Shown here: in pieces, positions 17,132-25,444 of the stretch
Position numbering within the stretch: position 1 is the stretch's first letter
Layout: each line of letters begins with the position of its first letter
DNA from: Paenibacillus methanolicus
GTDB taxonomy: Bacteria; Bacillota; Bacilli; Paenibacillales; Paenibacillaceae
NCBI RefSeq assembly: GCF_008124765.1
Contig: NZ_VNHS01000002.1
Location: forward strand, 186,001 to 250,000
Length of the DNA stretch: 64,000 nucleotides
Direction: 5' to 3'
Notes under the pieces: model-generated
Databases searched by the model: none
What the model was told of the DNA's origin: nothing
What the model saw: only the letters and a program-made list of their open reading frames with translations
Position numbers and translations under genes: made by a program

Positions 17132-18811
17132 TTATACTTCCATAATAATCGGCAAAATCATCGGACGACGGCGCGTCTGTTCGTAGAGGAAGCGACCGAG
17201 CGCATCCTTCACGTTCGTCTTGAGCGATGCCCACTCGTTGACATTGTCGTTCATCAGCTTATGCAGCGTCGAGGTAACGATTCGGTTCGCTTCTTCCAGC
17301 AAACCTTCCGATTCGCGTACATAAACGAACCCGCGGGAGATAATGTCCGGACCGGACAAAATCGCGCCATCTTGTTTGCTGAGCGTCACGACCACGACAA
17401 GAATGCCGTCTTGCGACAACAGCTTGCGATCGCGAAGAACGATATTACCGACGTCGCCAACGCCAAGACCGTCGATCAATACATTGCCCGCCGGCACTTT
17501 ATTGCCTTTACGCGCGTTGCCGCCCTGGAACTCGACGGTGTCCCCGTTATCAACAAGGAAAATGTTCTCCTTCTCGATACCGACCGACTCGCCAAGCAGC
17601 GCGTGCGAACGAAGCATGCGGAATTCGCCGTGAATCGGAATGAAAAATTTCGGACGGATTAAATTAATCATGAGCTTCAGCTCTTCTTGGCTGCCGTGAC
17701 CGGATACGTGTACGCCGGAAATGGAGCCCGGACCATAAATCACGTTCGCGCCCAGACGCATCAGCTCGTCCACCGTACGGCCGACGTAACGCTCGTTGCC
17801 CGGAATCGGCGTTGCCGCGATAATGACCGTATCGCCTGGCATAATGTCGATTTTGCGATGCGTATTGCGGGCCATGCGGGTCAAAGCGGACATTGGCTCG
17901 CCTTGGCTGCCGGTCGACAGTACGACGACGCGATCCGCCGCCATTTTGTTCACTTCTTCCGGTTCGATAATCATGCCTTCCGGAATATCTAGATAGCCTA
18001 GTTCGGAAGCAATGGTTACGACGTTCACCATGCTGCGGCCGACGACGGCGATTTTGCGGCGCGTCGCCATAGCCGCGTTAATGACCTGTTGAATCCGGTG
18101 CACGTTGGACGCGAACGTCGCAACGACGACGCGCTGCGGCGATTTGCGGAAAATATCCTCGAGCTCGGGGCCGATCATGCTCTCCGACGGCGTGAAGCCC
18201 GGACGTTCCGCGTTCGTGCTGTCCGACAGCAGGGCCAGAACGCCGCGTTTGCCGATATCGGCGATCCGCTGCAGGTCCGCATATTGGTTGTTGACCGGCG
18301 TGTGGTCGAATTTGAAGTCACCCGTATGTACGACTGTTCCTTCCGGCGTGTCCAAGCAAACGCCCACGGAATCCGGAATACTGTGGTTCGTTTTGAAGAA
18401 CGAAGCCGTGATCGAGCCCAACTGAAGCTCTGATTCCGCATTGATCAGAATGCGCTTCGTCTCGCCAAGCAGCCCCGCTTCTTTCAATTTACCCTCGATC
18501 AGACCGAGGGTCAGCTTCGTGCCGTACACCGGCACGTTCAGATGTTTCAATACGTAAGGCAGGCCGCCGATATGGTCCTCGTGGCCGTGCGTGATAAGAA
18601 TACCGCGTACTTTATCCCGGTTCTCCGTCAAATACGTGATATCCGGAATAACGATGTCGATGCCGAGCATGTCCTCTTCCGGGAACTTCAAGCCCGCGTC
18701 AACAACGACGATATCGTTCGCATATTGAACGACATACATATTCTTACCGATTTCACCTACGCCGCCCAATGCGAAAATGAGCAGTTTATCCTGGTTGTTT
18801 TTCTTCGACAA
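17132..18811 (-). CDS. Ribonuclease J (metallo-beta-lactamase/beta-CASP)
   Basis: 559-residue RNase with 5' exonuclease and endonuclease activity in mRNA decay and rRNA maturation. The metal motif HGHEDH is intact (H75, H77, D79, H80), as are LLSDSTNAE, the beta-CASP region, and the C-terminal end RRPMILPIIMEV. It starts at TTG 18811 behind AGGAGG. Its place between dapA and tepA is that of B. subtilis rnjB (ymfA), but parts of the sequence, notably the C-terminus, resemble RNase J1 as I recall it. I therefore leave the symbol open. Confidence 0.93.
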   Translation of the reverse strand: MSKKNNQDKLLIFALGGVGEIGKNMYVVQYANDIVVVDAGLKFPEEDMLGIDIVIPDITYLTENRDKVRGILITHGHEDHIGGLPYVLKHLNVPVYGTKLTLGLIEGKLKEAGLLGETKRILINAESELQLGSITASFFKTNHSIPDSVGVCLDTPEGTVVHTGDFKFDHTPVNNQYADLQRIADIGKRGVLALLSDSTNAERPGFTPSESMIGPELEDIFRKSPQRVVVATFASNVHRIQQVINAAMATRRKIAVVGRSMVNVVTIASELGYLDIPEGMIIEPEEVNKMAADRVVVLSTGSQGEPMSALTRMARNTHRKIDIMPGDTVIIAATPIPGNERYVGRTVDELMRLGANVIYGPGSISGVHVSGHGSQEELKLMINLIRPKFFIPIHGEFRMLRSHALLGESVGIEKENIFLVDNGDTVEFQGGNARKGNKVPAGNVLIDGLGVGDVGNIVLRDRKLLSQDGILVVVVTLSKQDGAILSGPDIISRGFVYVRESEGLLEEANRIVTSTLHKLMNDNVNEWASLKTNVKDALGRFLYEQTRRRPMILPIIMEV

Positions 18812-19015
18812 GTGGATCTGTACCTCCTATGAAAATTGCATAAATGTAATCCCCTACGTTTCGTCCAATGCGAAAAAACGGGGTCGTATCTCAATCGGGT
18901 CTATGGACGCCGCTCAAACCTTAATCGAATTTGCTAAAATTTGCCGCACATCGTCACTTGAGAACATTATACATGATTGAAATTAAGAAACACAAGTAAA
19001 CGTATTCTTCAAGGT
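18812..19015. other. RNase J upstream region
   Basis: First part of a 473-base gap. It contains the RNase J ribosome site and a tail at about 18959-19012 that resembles the right half of the adjacent repeat (AAACACAAGTAAACGTATTCTT), probably a degenerate third unit. I see no gene here. Confidence 0.5.
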
Positions 19016-19113
19016 GAAACGATTGGCGCCATCCTTTATAGGCGACATCCGTTTCATTCCGGAGAAATACAAGGTTAATTGATAAGCGTGGAATGTATAA
19101 ATTCTTGTATTTC
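19016..19113 (+). repeat. Structured intergenic repeat, copy 3 (tandem unit A)
   Basis: Best-preserved copy: GAAACG (19016-19021) with CGTTTC (19050-19055), inner CGCC/GGCG (19027-19030 and 19041-19044), TTCCGGA, then GAAATACAAG (19064-19073) and CTTGTATTTC (19104-19113), perfect arms across 30 bases. The next unit starts exactly 103 bases later. Confidence 0.85.
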
Positions 19114-19118
19114 AAGGT

Positions 19119-19214
19119 GAAACGATTGGCGCCGTCCTTTATAGGCGACATACGTTACGTTCCGGAGAAATACAAGATGATTTGATAAACACAAAACGTA
19201 TAAAACTTGTATTC
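19119..19214 (+). repeat. Structured intergenic repeat, copy 4 (tandem unit B)
   Basis: Second tandem unit, with GAAACG (19119-19124) facing CGTTAC (19153-19158), inner CGCC/GGCG (19130-19133 and 19144-19147), GAAATACAAG (19167-19176) and an imperfect CTTGTATTC arm (19206-19214). The CTTGTATTTC arm ending unit A can also pair with GAAATACAAG of this unit, enclosing the whole first hairpin. Confidence 0.85.
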
Positions 19215-19218
19215 CCGT

Positions 19219-19252
19219 AACAAACGACAAGACCGATGCAGGTGCACCGGTC
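19219..19252 (-). terminator. Terminator after dapA
   Basis: Minus-strand GACCGGTGC - ACCT - GCATCGGTC (19252-19231) followed by TTGTCGTTTGTT. Confidence 0.65.
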
Positions 19253-19284
19253 CCGTCGCGGTTCTCTCCAATTGTGGATGACGG

Positions 19285-20148
19285 CTAAGGCAGAAGCTTG
19301 CGAAGGATGTCGATTTCCGCCTCGTTCGCCGCGACCAGCGGCAAACGAACGCCGCCAACCGGTTGGCCGACCAAACCAAGCGCCGCTTTCACGAGTACCG
19401 GATTCGGCAAGTCGAACAAGCCTTTGAAGACCGGGAAACATTCGGTATGCAGCGCAGCCGCCTCTTGCACCCGGCCGTCCAGATAAGCTTCGATCATCGT
19501 CTTCATGCGGTCTCCGATAACATGGCTGGCCACGCTGACGATTCCTTGGCCGCCAATCGCAAGAACCGGCAGCGTTACGCTGTCGTCGCCGCTGTATACG
19601 AGAAATCCTTCGGGCGCTCCCGCGATGATTTGCGAAACCTGCTCCAACGACGCGCACTCCTTGGTCGCAACGATATTCTCGATTTGCGCTAAACGAAGCG
19701 TCGTCTCGGCCGTCATGCTCGCAACCGTGCGAGACGGTACATTATATAACACGACCGGCAACTTGGTGGATTCGGCTATCGCTTTGAAATGCTGATAGAT
19801 GCCCTCTTGGGTCGGGCGATTGTAGTACGGTACGACAAGCAGCACGCCGTCAACGCCGGCTTGCTCCGCAATGCGCGTCAAATGAATGGAATGCGCCGTA
19901 TCGTTGCTGCCCGTACCTGCAATGACGCGAGCACGGCCAGTCGCGCGTTCCACGACGAACCGGAAAAGCGCTTCCTTCTCGCCATCCGTTAGCGTCGGGG
20001 ATTCGCCCGTCGTGCCGGAAACAACCAAACTGTCGCTTTTTTTCGCATCGATCAAATAATCAACCAGTCTACCCGTCGCTTCCCAATCGATTGCGCCGAC
20101 CTCGTCGAACGGGGTTACCATTGCCGTAATTAATCTTCCGAATTGCAT
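19285..20148 (-). CDS. dapA: 4-hydroxy-tetrahydrodipicolinate synthase
   Basis: Condenses pyruvate with aspartate semialdehyde, the first step specific to lysine, meso-diaminopimelate and spore dipicolinate. It is a TIM barrel of 287 residues with the GTTGES pocket (45-50), Tyr135 and the Schiff-base Lys163 in ATKECAS. The ATG at 20148 has GGAGG upstream. It follows dapG after a strong terminator, so it may have its own promoter. The substrate supplier asd is not next to it, unlike in many relatives. Confidence 0.96.
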   Translation of the reverse strand: MQFGRLITAMVTPFDEVGAIDWEATGRLVDYLIDAKKSDSLVVSGTTGESPTLTDGEKEALFRFVVERATGRARVIAGTGSNDTAHSIHLTRIAEQAGVDGVLLVVPYYNRPTQEGIYQHFKAIAESTKLPVVLYNVPSRTVASMTAETTLRLAQIENIVATKECASLEQVSQIIAGAPEGFLVYSGDDSVTLPVLAIGGQGIVSVASHVIGDRMKTMIEAYLDGRVQEAAALHTECFPVFKGLFDLPNPVLVKAALGLVGQPVGGVRLPLVAANEAEIDILRKLLP

Positions 20149-20210
20149 GCGGTCTCCTCCTAGATCCTACAGCCGACTTCTACCTGCGTGCGGCCCTGGC
20201 ATGAACCTTG

Positions 20211-20243
20211 CAAAAAATCCGAACGCCGCAAATCGGCGTTCGG
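20211..20243 (-). terminator. Terminator after dapG
   Basis: Minus-strand CCGAACGCCG - ATTTG - CGGCGTTCGG (20243-20219) followed by ATTTTTTG. Confidence 0.88.
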
Positions 20244-20251
20244 CCTAGCTT

Positions 20252-21466
20252 CTATTCGTGAAGAGCGAATTTGGCATGCAGCGCGCGCAGCGCTCCGGCC
20301 ATATCCGACTCTCTTACGAGCACCCAAATTGTCGTGTTGGAATCCGCCGATTGCAAGATCGGAATTCCTTGCTCCGTCAATGCTTCCACGATTCGAGCCA
20401 TGATACCCGGCACGCCGTTCATGCCACCGCCGATAACGGACACTTTGGCGCATCCTCTAACGGCAACTGGCGCAAAACCGATTGCACGCAAAATCGTAAT
20501 CGCTCGTTCGGCGTCTTCGTCGAATACGGTATACACCGCTCCGCTCGGCGTCACGTTGATAAAATCAACGCTGATCTGATGCTTCGCCATCGCTTGGAAA
20601 ACGTGCAGCTGCACGTCAGCAGGTCCTTCCTGCGCATGAACGGTAATTTGCGTTACGCCGCTAACATGCGCAACGCCAGTTACATGACGGTCCTTGACCA
20701 GTGCCGCTTGTCGCGCGTCCGTAATATCGGTAACGAGCGTGCCTTCGTCTTCCGAAAACGTAGAGCGCACGCGGAGCGGAACCCGAGCTTGCTGCGCGAT
20801 CTCGACCGCGCGAGGGTGAATGACTTTGGCGCCCAAGCGAGCCATGTTGCAAATTTCCGCATAGCCGACAACGGTGAGCGGGCGCGCATCTTCGACGATT
20901 CGCGGATCGGCGGTGAGAATGCCGTTGACGTCGGTGTAAATATCCACGCGCTCCGCATGAAGGGCTGCGCCAAGCGCCGTTGCCGACGTATCGCTGCCGC
21001 CGCGGCCAAGCGTGGTAAGATCCCCATCTTCGGTCACGCCCTGGAACCCGGTGACGACGACGACCTTGCCTTCATTAAGATGACGTTCGATTTTCTCCGT
21101 GCGTATTTCGAGAATACGAGCACGGCCGAATTGATTGTCCGTGATCATGCCTGCGCCGCCGCCAGTCAAGGCGACAGCCGGGATAGAACGGCTCTGCAGT
21201 AGGCTGCACAAAGTGGCCGCGGAAATAATTTCTCCGCAGCCAAGCAGCAAGTCCCTCTCCCGCGACGGCAGTGAATCGCCATTGTCGCGTATGAAACCGA
21301 GCAGCGTATCGGTTGCGTAGGGTTCGCCTTTGCGCCCCATAGCCGACACGACTACGACCAGCCCATACTGCTGACTGCGTTCGCGCTCGATATGCTTGAT
21401 AACAAGCTCGCGCGCTTCCGGCGTAGACAACGACGTGCCGCCGAACTTCTGAACTAAGATGGGCAT
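20252..21466 (-). CDS. dapG: Aspartate kinase (DapG type)
   Basis: Phosphorylates aspartate at the head of the lysine/diaminopimelate/threonine/methionine pathway. It opens with the kinase motif VQKFGGTSL, has GRGGSDTSATALGAAL in the active site, and carries two ACT domains in the last ~150 residues (ITVHAQEGPADV; VSVIGGGMNGVPGIMARIVEAL) for feedback control. ATG 21466 (404 residues) is clearly right: GGAGG lies seven bases upstream and the family N-terminus begins there; the longer frame is leader sequence. The dapG type, next to dpaAB and dapA, is the diaminopimelate-regulated isozyme in B. subtilis. Confidence 0.95.
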   Translation of the reverse strand: MPILVQKFGGTSLSTPEARELVIKHIERERSQQYGLVVVVSAMGRKGEPYATDTLLGFIRDNGDSLPSRERDLLLGCGEIISAATLCSLLQSRSIPAVALTGGGAGMITDNQFGRARILEIRTEKIERHLNEGKVVVVTGFQGVTEDGDLTTLGRGGSDTSATALGAALHAERVDIYTDVNGILTADPRIVEDARPLTVVGYAEICNMARLGAKVIHPRAVEIAQQARVPLRVRSTFSEDEGTLVTDITDARQAALVKDRHVTGVAHVSGVTQITVHAQEGPADVQLHVFQAMAKHQISVDFINVTPSGAVYTVFDEDAERAITILRAIGFAPVAVRGCAKVSVIGGGMNGVPGIMARIVEALTEQGIPILQSADSNTTIWVLVRESDMAGALRALHAKFALHE

Positions 21467-21716
21467 GTTCAAACCTCCGTTATCGACCGAAAGACGAATG
21501 TCAGACCGTCGCGAAAGGCAACCCGCTGTAATTAGCAAGTTCTGATTAGCTTGCGATATCTCGACGACTTGCATGGCGTTCCATGCCCCGCCTATAAGCA
21601 AATCTACCGAACGATTCACATGTTAAAGCCGCGCCGCGAACCATAAGGCCCGCGGCGCAAACGACCGGCAAATCCAGCCGGTTCCCTTCTGCTTCGGCGG
21701 CAAGCAAGCGCTAAGC
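21467..21716. other. dapG leader region
   Basis: About 250 bases before dapG. They contain a strong hairpin (21631-21658), a small ACCGGC/GCCGGT hairpin just upstream, and the dapG ribosome site. I looked for a lysine-riboswitch core and did not find a convincing one. No gene is visible. Confidence 0.5.
21622..21658 (-). terminator. Hairpin terminator before dapG
   Basis: Minus-strand GCGCCGCG-GGCC-TTAT-GGTT-CGCGGCGC (21658-21631) followed by only a short T-run (GGCTTTAAC). It may end the dpaA-dpaB transcript and the decayed frame after it. Confidence 0.55.
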
Positions 21717-21905
21717 CTACTCCCCGCTGGTCAACGAGAACTCCGTCAGGAGATCGGACAGCAGTGTCTTCACGTCTTCTAGGTCGTTATAGTTTATTGT
21801 GCTGCGTAGACAGATTCCGATTGTCCTTAGACGACAGCTATACGTGCGCATCTCTATAAAGGCCGAAGGACAAACGTTATGTCGCTCGCCGCGAACAACG
21901 CCGTC
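21717..21905 (-). pseudogene. Possible remnant of a PLP-dependent (class V aminotransferase-like) gene
   Basis: An open stretch between dpaB and dapG, too short to be a full gene. From the ATG at 21851 it encodes 44 residues ending DLEDVKTLLSDLLTEFSLTSGE, and the frame stays open upstream to an in-frame TAG at 21906-21908. The pattern (VVRGERHNVCP, later INYNDLEDVKTLLSDL) recalls the C-terminus of class V aminotransferases or cysteine desulfurases, where a VR..HC.P segment is followed by YYNTEEDVD.LL. Codon ends are G/C-rich as in real genes here. There is no ribosome site. In relatives asd usually occupies this slot, but the residues do not look like Asd. The identity is a guess. Confidence 0.3.
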
Positions 21906-21959
21906 CTACATCGGATTATAAAGATAAACAAAATTCGCAATTCTTCAGTTAATTAGATA

Positions 21960-22553
21960 TTAAATATGATACCGCTCCAACAACAGAGGCTGCAGTTGTT
22001 TGCCTTGAAGCGCGGCTTCGCAAGCCTCCGGAACGAGATCCATGCTGGCTACGAGCGAATTCGGCTTCTGGACCCAATTGTCCTGCCCGAACGGAACGAA
22101 ATAAACATTCTTCGTCACAAGCAGCTTTGCGATATTCGCCGCGTTAAGCCCAAGCCCGTCATTCGTCGAGATCGCGATGACCAGCGGGCGCTGGTTCCGC
22201 ATTTGCGACTTTGCAGCCATAAGTACCGGACTATCGGTCATCGCATTCGCCAATTTGCTCGTCGTATTGCCCGTGCAGGGCGCGATGACGAGCACGTCGA
22301 GCAGTTTGGAAGGTCCAAGCGGCTCGGCTTGCACGATCGACGTAATCAACTCATTGCCCGTGATCGATCTTAGCTGTTCCTGCCAGCTGGCGGACGTGCC
22401 GAATCTCGTATCCGTCGTCAAGAACGAGTGCGAGACGATCGGAACGACATTCGCTCCTTCATCCACAAACCGCTGAATAACAGGCATGACCTCTTCAAAT
22501 GTACAATGAGATCCCGTCAACGCATAACCTACCGTTTTTCCTTGCCATTTCAT
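21960..22553 (-). CDS. dpaB: Dipicolinate synthase subunit B
   Basis: Flavoprotein-like subunit of dipicolinate synthase, made in the mother cell for spore dipicolinic acid. The 197-residue sequence shows the flavoprotein fold opening (GKTVGYALTGSHCTFEEVMPV), the VIAPCTGNTTSKLANAMTDSPV segment and PLVIAISTNDGLG. It starts at ATG 22553 and overlaps the dpaA stop as ATGA, so the subunits are made together. The family normally works only with DpaA. Confidence 0.95.
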   Translation of the reverse strand: MKWQGKTVGYALTGSHCTFEEVMPVIQRFVDEGANVVPIVSHSFLTTDTRFGTSASWQEQLRSITGNELITSIVQAEPLGPSKLLDVLVIAPCTGNTTSKLANAMTDSPVLMAAKSQMRNQRPLVIAISTNDGLGLNAANIAKLLVTKNVYFVPFGQDNWVQKPNSLVASMDLVPEACEAALQGKQLQPLLLERYHI

Positions 22554-23449
22554 TGCGCATTCCCCCGCTTACTGGTCTCTTCCATAATTAGCCGACTGAG
22601 CACTTCCGCAATGATACGTCCAGCGGTTTTGGGAGCGACTATACCAGGAAGACCGGGGGCGAGCAACGCTTTAATACCCCGCTTCTCGGCAAAACGGAAA
22701 TCGGTTCCGCCCGGCTTGGAAGCAAGGTCAATTATGACCGCTCGCGATGGCAAATTTGCGATAATTTGCGCTGTGACTATCATAGTCGGAATTGTGTTAA
22801 AAAGCAAGTCAATATTCCCCACCTGACGGATGAGATCCTTGAGGTAAAACGGCTCAAAACCCATCTCGTACGCCCTTGCATAGTGCTCTTCTTTCCGTAT
22901 GCCTACCTTCACTTTCGCCCCTAAACCTTGCAGCGTTCTCGCTAGCGTAAGTCCCGTTCTGCCGATGCCGAGCACCATGGACGAAGAACCGTGGATCGTA
23001 ATGTCCGTATTCTGAATGGCCATCATGATGGCGCCTTCCGCCGTCGGAATCGAATTGTAGATCGCGACATCGTCGCGGTCGAACAGCTCCACAAGCGCTA
23101 TCCCGTGCTTGCCGCACAATTCGCGCAAATAAGGCTTCGCCATCCCGGCGTAAACGGTGCTATGTTTCGGCAACTTCGAAACTTCTTGGCTTGTCAAGAT
23201 CAGCTCCTGATCGCTGAATACGGTCATGATCTTTCCGTCGTCATCCGTGCCAACGGCCGGCAAAATAAGGGCATCGGCCGATTGGAACAGTTCTTGGCTA
23301 TACTCGGCTTGGATCGCTCCGTCTAGCGGAGTACGCAATTGGTCAAAGCCGGCGACCGTTACGGATGCATCTAGCTCCGTCAACTTGCGGATCACCTCAA
23401 GCTGGCGGGCATCGCCTCCGAGCAGCACGACTTGAACCCCTGTCAGCAT
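22550..23449 (-). CDS. dpaA: Dipicolinate synthase subunit A
   Basis: NAD(P)-dependent subunit that oxidises the DapA/DapB-pathway intermediate to dipicolinate. It is 299 residues with an N-terminal DpaA domain (VVLLGGDARQLEVIRKL) and a Rossmann motif VLGIGRTGLTLAR in the second half. The ATG at 23449 has a GGAG site. A sigma-K-like promoter stands upstream. The pair dpaA-dpaB is followed towards dapG by a decayed frame and a hairpin. Confidence 0.95.
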   Translation of the reverse strand: MLTGVQVVLLGGDARQLEVIRKLTELDASVTVAGFDQLRTPLDGAIQAEYSQELFQSADALILPAVGTDDDGKIMTVFSDQELILTSQEVSKLPKHSTVYAGMAKPYLRELCGKHGIALVELFDRDDVAIYNSIPTAEGAIMMAIQNTDITIHGSSSMVLGIGRTGLTLARTLQGLGAKVKVGIRKEEHYARAYEMGFEPFYLKDLIRQVGNIDLLFNTIPTMIVTAQIIANLPSRAVIIDLASKPGGTDFRFAEKRGIKALLAPGLPGIVAPKTAGRIIAEVLSRLIMEETSKRGNAQ

Positions 23450-23530
23450 TCAGGAATCACTCCTTTCCCCGTGGCTTGCGGCAGCCTTCGCGGGCTTGCC
23501 GAATCGCCATTAGCGCACTTGGCTATAGAC

Positions 23531-23559
23531 CATATTATGCAGCAGCCTAAAATGGGTGC
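23531..23559 (-). promoter_or_regulatory. Possible sigma-K promoter for dpaAB
   Basis: On the minus strand a GCACCC block (AC core, 23559-23554) and CATAATATG (23539-23531) stand 14 bases apart edge to edge, placing the AC core 16 bases before CATA. This is close to the sigma-K pattern AC-N16-CATANNNTA. spoVF (dpaAB) is a late mother-cell operon in B. subtilis. The match is partial. Confidence 0.4.
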
Positions 23560-23613
23560 GTGCCCCGCATAAGGTTCGACTGAAGGCGATTGTCGCAGGA
23601 AATACTCGGCATA

Positions 23614-23646
23614 AATAAAAAAACCGAAGCCCCCGCTTCGGTTTTT
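23614..23646 (-). terminator. Terminator after dut
   Basis: Minus-strand AAAAACCGAAGC - GGGG - GCTTCGGTTTTTTTATTT; textbook hairpin plus T-run. Confidence 0.92.
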
Positions 23647-23664
23647 CTTTCATCTATATTGCAG

Positions 23665-24108
23665 TTACACGCCCGTATGGCCGAAACCCCCAGTCCCGCG
23701 CACCGTATCCGGAAGCTCATCCGCTTCTTGGACCGTGACCGCAGGCACAACCTGGAATACCATTTGCGCAATCCGCTCGCCGCGTTCGATCGTGAATGGC
23801 TCTTGGCCTAAATTGACGAGCAGCACCTTCACTTCGCCGCGATAATCCGCATCAATGGTACCAGGCGTATTCAAGCACGTGATGCCATGCTTGAAGGCTA
23901 GGCCGCTCCTTGGCCGAATTTGCGCTTCGAGTTCGCCGGGCATCGCCATCGCGAAACCGGTCGGAATCAGCTTGCGCTCGCCCGGAACAAGCGTAATGGG
24001 CTCACTCACGGCGGCCCTCAGATCAAAGCCGGCCGCAAGCTCGGACATTTTGCTCGGCAGTTCGATCTCTTCGTTGCCCGGGAGCCGTTTGAACAACACG
24101 TTATACAA
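23665..24108 (-). CDS. dut: dUTP diphosphatase
   Basis: Homotrimeric Dut that hydrolyses dUTP to dUMP. All five family motifs are visible: [34 protein letters not shown] and [10 protein letters not shown] at the C-terminus. The length of 147 residues is normal. It starts at TTG 24108 with GGGAGG upstream and overlaps the end of the M16 protease gene by eight bases, so it is coupled to it. Confidence 0.96.
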   Translation of the reverse strand: MYNVLFKRLPGNEEIELPSKMSELAAGFDLRAAVSEPITLVPGERKLIPTGFAMAMPGELEAQIRPRSGLAFKHGITCLNTPGTIDADYRGEVKVLLVNLGQEPFTIERGERIAQMVFQVVPAVTVQEADELPDTVRGTGGFGHTGV

Positions 24109-25354
24109 GGCAATCCCTCCCGATCGAAGCTGCCGCCTTATCGTTGCTGCCGACCATCGCGACCGCGAACGGTACGGACAGCATCCATTTCGTGACGTCG
24201 CGGATATCGTCCATGCTTACCGCGTCGATGCGGGCCAGCAACTCATCCAGCGTGTAGTGCCTACCGATCATCAGCTCGTTCTTGCCCAGGCGGTTCATTC
24301 GGCTGCTGGTGCTCTCAAGACTCAAGATCAGGCTGCCTTTAAGCTGCTCCTTGCCGCGATGCAGCTCTGCGTCGGACAATCCCTTCGCCGACAGTTCCTG
24401 CATCATCTCGATTGTCAGGTCTAACACGTCCTTCGTCTGTTTCGGCGCGGTTCCCGCATAGACAGTGAACAAACCGCTGTCCGCATACGAGGTATGATAG
24501 GAGTAGACGGAATAAGCCAACCCCCGTTTCTCTCGGATTTCCTGGAACAAACGCGAGCTCATGCCGCCGCCTACCGCGTTATTCAGCAGAATCATCGCGT
24601 ACAGCTGCGGATCGGCAATCGACAAGCCTGGGAACGTCATGCAAATGTGATTTTGTTCCGTTTTCTTCTGATGGAAGAGATAGGTGCCTTCAAATGCCGG
24701 CGCGGTGATCGGGCTATCGGTCCCTCGGTTGGCGAACGCGCCGAAATGACGTTCGAGCAGTTCGATCAGCGCTTCTTTCTCCACATTGCCCGCCACCGCA
24801 ATGACCGTATTATCAATCCGGTAATTACTCTTCAAATGATTACGCAGCGTGTCGCTCGTCATCGCCGTTAGCCGCTCTTCCAGTCCGAGAATGGAATATG
24901 CCAGCGGGTGATCGCCGTACGATGCGCGCGAAGCTTCGTCATGCACCTTGTCGTCCGGAGTATCCTCGTACATCGCGATTTCTTCAAGAATGACGTTCTT
25001 CTCTTTCGCGAGTTCGTTGTCGTCGAACTGGGAATTAAAGAACATATCGGCGAGCGCGTCGACGGCGAGCGGCAAATGCTGGTCCAGCACTTTCGCGAAA
25101 TAGCAGGTATACTCCTTGGCCGTGAACGCGTTCACGTTGCCGCCGATGCCGTCGAACAGGTCGGCAATGTCTTTGGCGGAGCGTTTCTCCGTTCCTTTAA
25201 ACAGCATATGTTCGATAAAATGCGAGATTCCATTGTTCTCCGGCGTCTCATTGCGCGACCCCGTCTTGACCCAGATCCCGAACGAGACCGACCGGCATGT
25301 AGGAATATACTCCACGACGACCCGCAGTCCGTTGCTAAGCGTGTATGTATTCAA
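24101..25354 (-). CDS. ymxG: M16 family zinc metallopeptidase (YmxG/MlpA type)
   Basis: Processing-peptidase-like protein of 417 residues with an intact HxxEH (H45, E48, H49 in [11 protein letters not shown]) and the distal Glu in [14 protein letters not shown]. The second-domain motif [21 protein letters not shown] is present. B. subtilis MlpA at the same locus is reported to affect extracellular protease production; the substrate is unknown. It starts at TTG 25354 after an AGGAGG site and is coupled to dut. Its catalytic form contrasts with the inactive YmfF in this same window. Confidence 0.92.
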   Translation of the reverse strand: MNTYTLSNGLRVVVEYIPTCRSVSFGIWVKTGSRNETPENNGISHFIEHMLFKGTEKRSAKDIADLFDGIGGNVNAFTAKEYTCYFAKVLDQHLPLAVDALADMFFNSQFDDNELAKEKNVILEEIAMYEDTPDDKVHDEASRASYGDHPLAYSILGLEERLTAMTSDTLRNHLKSNYRIDNTVIAVAGNVEKEALIELLERHFGAFANRGTDSPITAPAFEGTYLFHQKKTEQNHICMTFPGLSIADPQLYAMILLNNAVGGGMSSRLFQEIREKRGLAYSVYSYHTSYADSGLFTVYAGTAPKQTKDVLDLTIEMMQELSAKGLSDAELHRGKEQLKGSLILSLESTSSRMNRLGKNELMIGRHYTLDELLARIDAVSMDDIRDVTKWMLSVPFAVAMVGSNDKAAASIGRDCLV

Positions 25355-25444
25355 GGTTATTCCTCCTCGAGCATTCTCTATATGAAGAGAACCCCCATCA
25401 TCATGAGCATGATCCTAAAAATCAATGATATCACTATAACAAAA

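Noticed and set aside
18959..19214. CRISPR-like array (repeats with ~30-base spacers)
   Set aside because: The ~30-base spacers are similar to each other, arms are inverted rather than direct, unit length is 103 bases, and no cas genes are present.
21467..21716. Lysine riboswitch before dapG
   Set aside because: The conserved L-box core elements are not found in order; only hairpins and a GCCGAAG-like string by chance.
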